A DNA stretch of 5,668 bases from an uncultured Pedobacter sp. Its GTDB lineage: Bacteria; Bacteroidota; Bacteroidia; Sphingobacteriales; Sphingobacteriaceae. The DNA lies in the NCBI GenBank assembly GCA_946478755.1, contig CAMLDJ010000337.1:1-5668 (forward strand), given 5' to 3'. This document shows, piece after piece, positions 3,313 to 5,668 of the stretch. The first letter of the stretch is position 1, and every line of letters starts with the position of its first letter. The position numbers and the translations under genes were made by a program. The notes beneath the pieces are model-generated. The model saw only the letters and a program-made list of their open reading frames with translations. It did not search any database and was not told the origin of the DNA.

Positions 3313-5668
3313 ATGAAGATATCATACAATTGGCTAAAACAGTTCATTCAAACAGATAAAACACCACAGGAACTTTCTTTAATACTGACGGATATTGGCC
3401 TGGAAGTGGAGAGCCTGGAAACGGTACAACCCGTTGCGGGTGGATTGGAAGGACTGGTTATAGGCCATGTATTGACTTGCATACAGCATCCTAATGCCGA
3501 CAGACTGCGCGTAACAACTGTTGATGTCGGCGGACCGGAAACTTTACAGATTGTTTGCGGTGCCCCGAATGTGGGCCAGGGCCAGAAGGTAGTCGTTGCA
3601 ACAGTAGGGACTACAGTTTATCCAAATGAGGGCGATCCTTTTAAAATTAATAAATCGAAAATAAGGGGAGAAGTATCAGAGGGAATGATCTGTGCTGAAG
3701 ATGAGATCGGTCTGGGGGTGTCTCATGATGGTATCCTGGTTCTGCCGGAAGGTACCGTGGTGGGAACTACCGCAAAAGCGTATTTCAGGTTGGAAGAGGA
3801 TTACCTTTTCGAGATTGGCCTTACTCCAAACCGGGCTGATGCGGCATCGCACCTGGGGGTAGCAAGGGATTTGGCTGCCTATTTGCGGACTTCAGTCCAA
3901 ATGCCGGATATATCCGGTTTTAAAACGGATGACGAAAGCCTGGTGATCGATGTAAAGGTAGAAGATCCGATTGCCTGTCCAAGGTACAGCAGTGTTGTCA
4001 TAAGTGGTGTTACCGTTAAAGCCTCGCCAGACTGGCTGCAGGATAAATTAAAAGTTATTGGTATCAGGCCGATCAACAATATCGTAGACATTACCAATTA
4101 TGTAATGCATGACCTTGGCGTGCCCCTTCACGCATTTGATGCAGATCAGATTAAAGGTGGAAAAGTACGGGTTAAGAAATGTCCGGAAGGAACACCTTTT
4201 GTGACACTTGACGGAATAGAACGTAAACTTTCGGCTGAAGACCTGATGATCTGTAATGAAGAGGAGCCCATGTGCATCGCCGGCGTTTTTGGCGGTAAAA
4301 ATTCAGGTGTAAGCGATAGCACGACCAATATATTTTTAGAAAGTGCTTATTTTAACGCGGTGTCAGTACGGAAAACTTCGAAACGTCATGGTTTAAAAAC
4401 AGACGCTTCATTCAGGTTTGAGCGTGGTACTGATCCTGATATGACGGTTACGTCCTTAAAGCGTGCTGCATTATTGATCACTGAGCTTGGAGGAGGGAAG
4501 ATCGCTTCACAGGTGTCTGATATTTATCCTGAACCGGTAAAGCCTTTTGATGTGGAAGTAAGTTATGATCACATCAACAGATTAATTGGCGCAGAGATCC
4601 CCGCTGAAGAAATTAAGGCAATCATTGTGGCCTTAGGTATTGCGGTGGCTGCGGAAACAGTGGAAGGATTGACACTTAAAGTACCTGCATTTAAAGTGGA
4701 TGTGACAAGGGAATGCGATATCACGGAAGAGGTGCTGAGGATCTATGGGTACAACAACATTGAAATCCCTAGTAAAATAAACGCTTCCTTATCCTATACT
4801 TCAAAACCGGACAAAGAACAGACACAACATGTCATTGCTGATATGCTTACTGCAAATGGCTTTCTGGAGATCTGGTGCAATTCTCTGACGAAAGGGGTAT
4901 ATTCAAAAGTACCTGATGAAGCCGTTCAGATCTTAAATCCACTGAGTTCTGACCTAAACGTTATGCGCCAGGAGCTGTTACTGCCCGCTTTGGAAAGCGT
5001 GGCTTATAACCAAAACAGAAAGAATGCAGACGTTAGGTTTTATGAGTTCGGTAAAACTTATCATTTGATCAATGATCAGTATGTGGAACGTCCGCGTTTA
5101 CTGATCCTGCTTTCCGGTAACAACCAGGCCGAACAATGGAACCAAAAACCTGCAGCTGTTAGTTTTTATCATTTAAAGGCTGCAGTGGATGCCATAATTG
5201 GACGTTTGGGGGTTACAAATTATCAGTCAGAAGAGATCAAAGATGAAAGCTTTGCCTTCGGATTGAAATACTTCAGAGGCGATAAGATGATCGTAAGTTT
5301 TGGTGCGGCAACCGCTGCGGATAGAAAAAAGGCGGATGTGGATAAGGAAGTGTATTATGCCGACTTTGACTGGGCCCTGCTGCTTGATATCGTTAGAAAA
5401 AATAAGATCATAAATAAGGAAGTTTCTAAATACCCTGCGGTAAGAAGAGACTTGTCTATGCTGGTTGATACTACCATTACTTTTGATGCTTTAAAAGCCA
5501 TTGCTTTTAAGACAGAAAGAAAGCTGTTGAAAAATGTACAGGTGTTTGATGTCTATGTAGGCGATAAACTGCCTGAGGGTAAAAAATCATACGCCCTGAA
5601 CTTTACTATTCAAGATGAGGAACAGACCCTTACGGATAAACAAATTGATGCGGTTATGCAAAAGATTA
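3313..5668 (+). CDS. pheT: Phenylalanine--tRNA ligase beta subunit (3' end outside window)
   Basis: PheT pairs with the catalytic alpha subunit (PheS) as an alpha2beta2 enzyme that charges tRNA-Phe; beta binds tRNA and clears mischarged Tyr-tRNA-Phe. The visible 785 codons are open without frameshift. Domains in order: N-terminal MKISYNWLKQF; tRNA-binding OB fold at about 40-150 (HPNADRLRV, CGAPNV, KIRGEVSEGMICAEDE); GLTPNRAD motif at 169-176; B3/B4 editing domain at about 205-390 (VDITNYVMHDLG at 258-269, IAGVFGG at 322-328, FRFERGTDP at 367-375); B5 domain at about 415-485 (PAFKVDVTRECDITEE at 458-473); the catalytically inactive synthetase-like core; and the FDX-ACB anticodon-binding domain from about 705 (YPAVRRDLS at 707-715). 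Compared with the roughly 800-residue family, about 15-20 C-terminal residues are missing past the right edge. The start is fixed by conserved MKIS and the nearby promoter. pheS is not adjacent upstream, unlike the pheST operon of E. coli. Confidence 0.97.
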   Translation, partial: MKISYNWLKQFIQTDKTPQELSLILTDIGLEVESLETVQPVAGGLEGLVIGHVLTCIQHPNADRLRVTTVDVGGPETLQIVCGAPNVGQGQKVVVATVGTTVYPNEGDPFKINKSKIRGEVSEGMICAEDEIGLGVSHDGILVLPEGTVVGTTAKAYFRLEEDYLFEIGLTPNRADAASHLGVARDLAAYLRTSVQMPDISGFKTDDESLVIDVKVEDPIACPRYSSVVISGVTVKASPDWLQDKLKVIGIRPINNIVDITNYVMHDLGVPLHAFDADQIKGGKVRVKKCPEGTPFVTLDGIERKLSAEDLMICNEEEPMCIAGVFGGKNSGVSDSTTNIFLESAYFNAVSVRKTSKRHGLKTDASFRFERGTDPDMTVTSLKRAALLITELGGGKIASQVSDIYPEPVKPFDVEVSYDHINRLIGAEIPAEEIKAIIVALGIAVAAETVEGLTLKVPAFKVDVTRECDITEEVLRIYGYNNIEIPSKINASLSYTSKPDKEQTQHVIADMLTANGFLEIWCNSLTKGVYSKVPDEAVQILNPLSSDLNVMRQELLLPALESVAYNQNRKNADVRFYEFGKTYHLINDQYVERPRLLILLSGNNQAEQWNQKPAAVSFYHLKAAVDAIIGRLGVTNYQSEEIKDESFAFGLKYFRGDKMIVSFGAATAADRKKADVDKEVYYADFDWALLLDIVRKNKIINKEVSKYPAVRRDLSMLVDTTITFDALKAIAFKTERKLLKNVQVFDVYVGDKLPEGKKSYALNFTIQDEEQTLTDKQIDAVMQKI

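Noticed and set aside
3879..4328. Minus-strand ORFs inside pheT
   Set aside because: They are antisense to the conserved B3/B4 region of PheT and have no independent support.

Overview
The window looks like a chromosomal segment of a Bacteroidota bacterium, most likely a Sphingobacteriaceae member such as Pedobacter; the genus is inferred from protein style and gene content and was not tested by search. Supporting signs are moderately AT-rich DNA, starts preceded by A-rich leaders rather than Shine-Dalgarno sites, perfect matches to the Bacteroidota -7 promoter box TAnnTTTG in front of rpsT and pheT, and Bacteroidota-type versions of RadC and PheT. All confident genes are on the plus strand.

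Layout. Positions 1-230 hold a non-coding, AT-rich tandem array: two near-identical 86-87 bp units and a decayed third, each built from shorter AATAGCAGT-like words. The array runs off the left edge. A gene-poor stretch follows (231-400) with only weak promoter candidates and two tiny overlapping ORFs. Next is a secreted protein of the GIN/DUF2807 family (401-985), closed by a clear intrinsic terminator (1018-1044). The interval to 1280 holds an imperfect inverted repeat and then a strong rpsT promoter, whose leader carries a small GCAA-capped hairpin. rpsT (ribosomal protein S20, 1281-1535) ends in a very strong terminator (1558-1590). Only about 20 nt later comes radC (real start 1612, not the upstream ATG at 1570 that lies in the terminator loop). 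A secreted endonuclease/exonuclease/phosphatase-family protein follows after 23 nt (2334-3176); it may share radC's transcript or use a candidate promoter in the 3' end of radC. After a 136 nt gap with a second good TAnnTTTG box comes pheT (phenylalanyl-tRNA synthetase beta subunit), which is open at the right edge and lacks roughly its last 15-20 residues.

Functionally this is a mix of translation housekeeping (S20, PheRS beta), a conserved JAMM-domain protein of uncertain role (RadC) and two exported accessory proteins. I see no mobile element, CRISPR array, tRNA/rRNA gene, toxin-antitoxin pair or defence system, and no convincing undescribed multi-gene system. The items most worth checking are the left-edge repeat array, the small ORFs before the GIN gene, the inverted repeat upstream of rpsT, the rpsT leader hairpin, and how radC is transcribed past the rpsT terminator.
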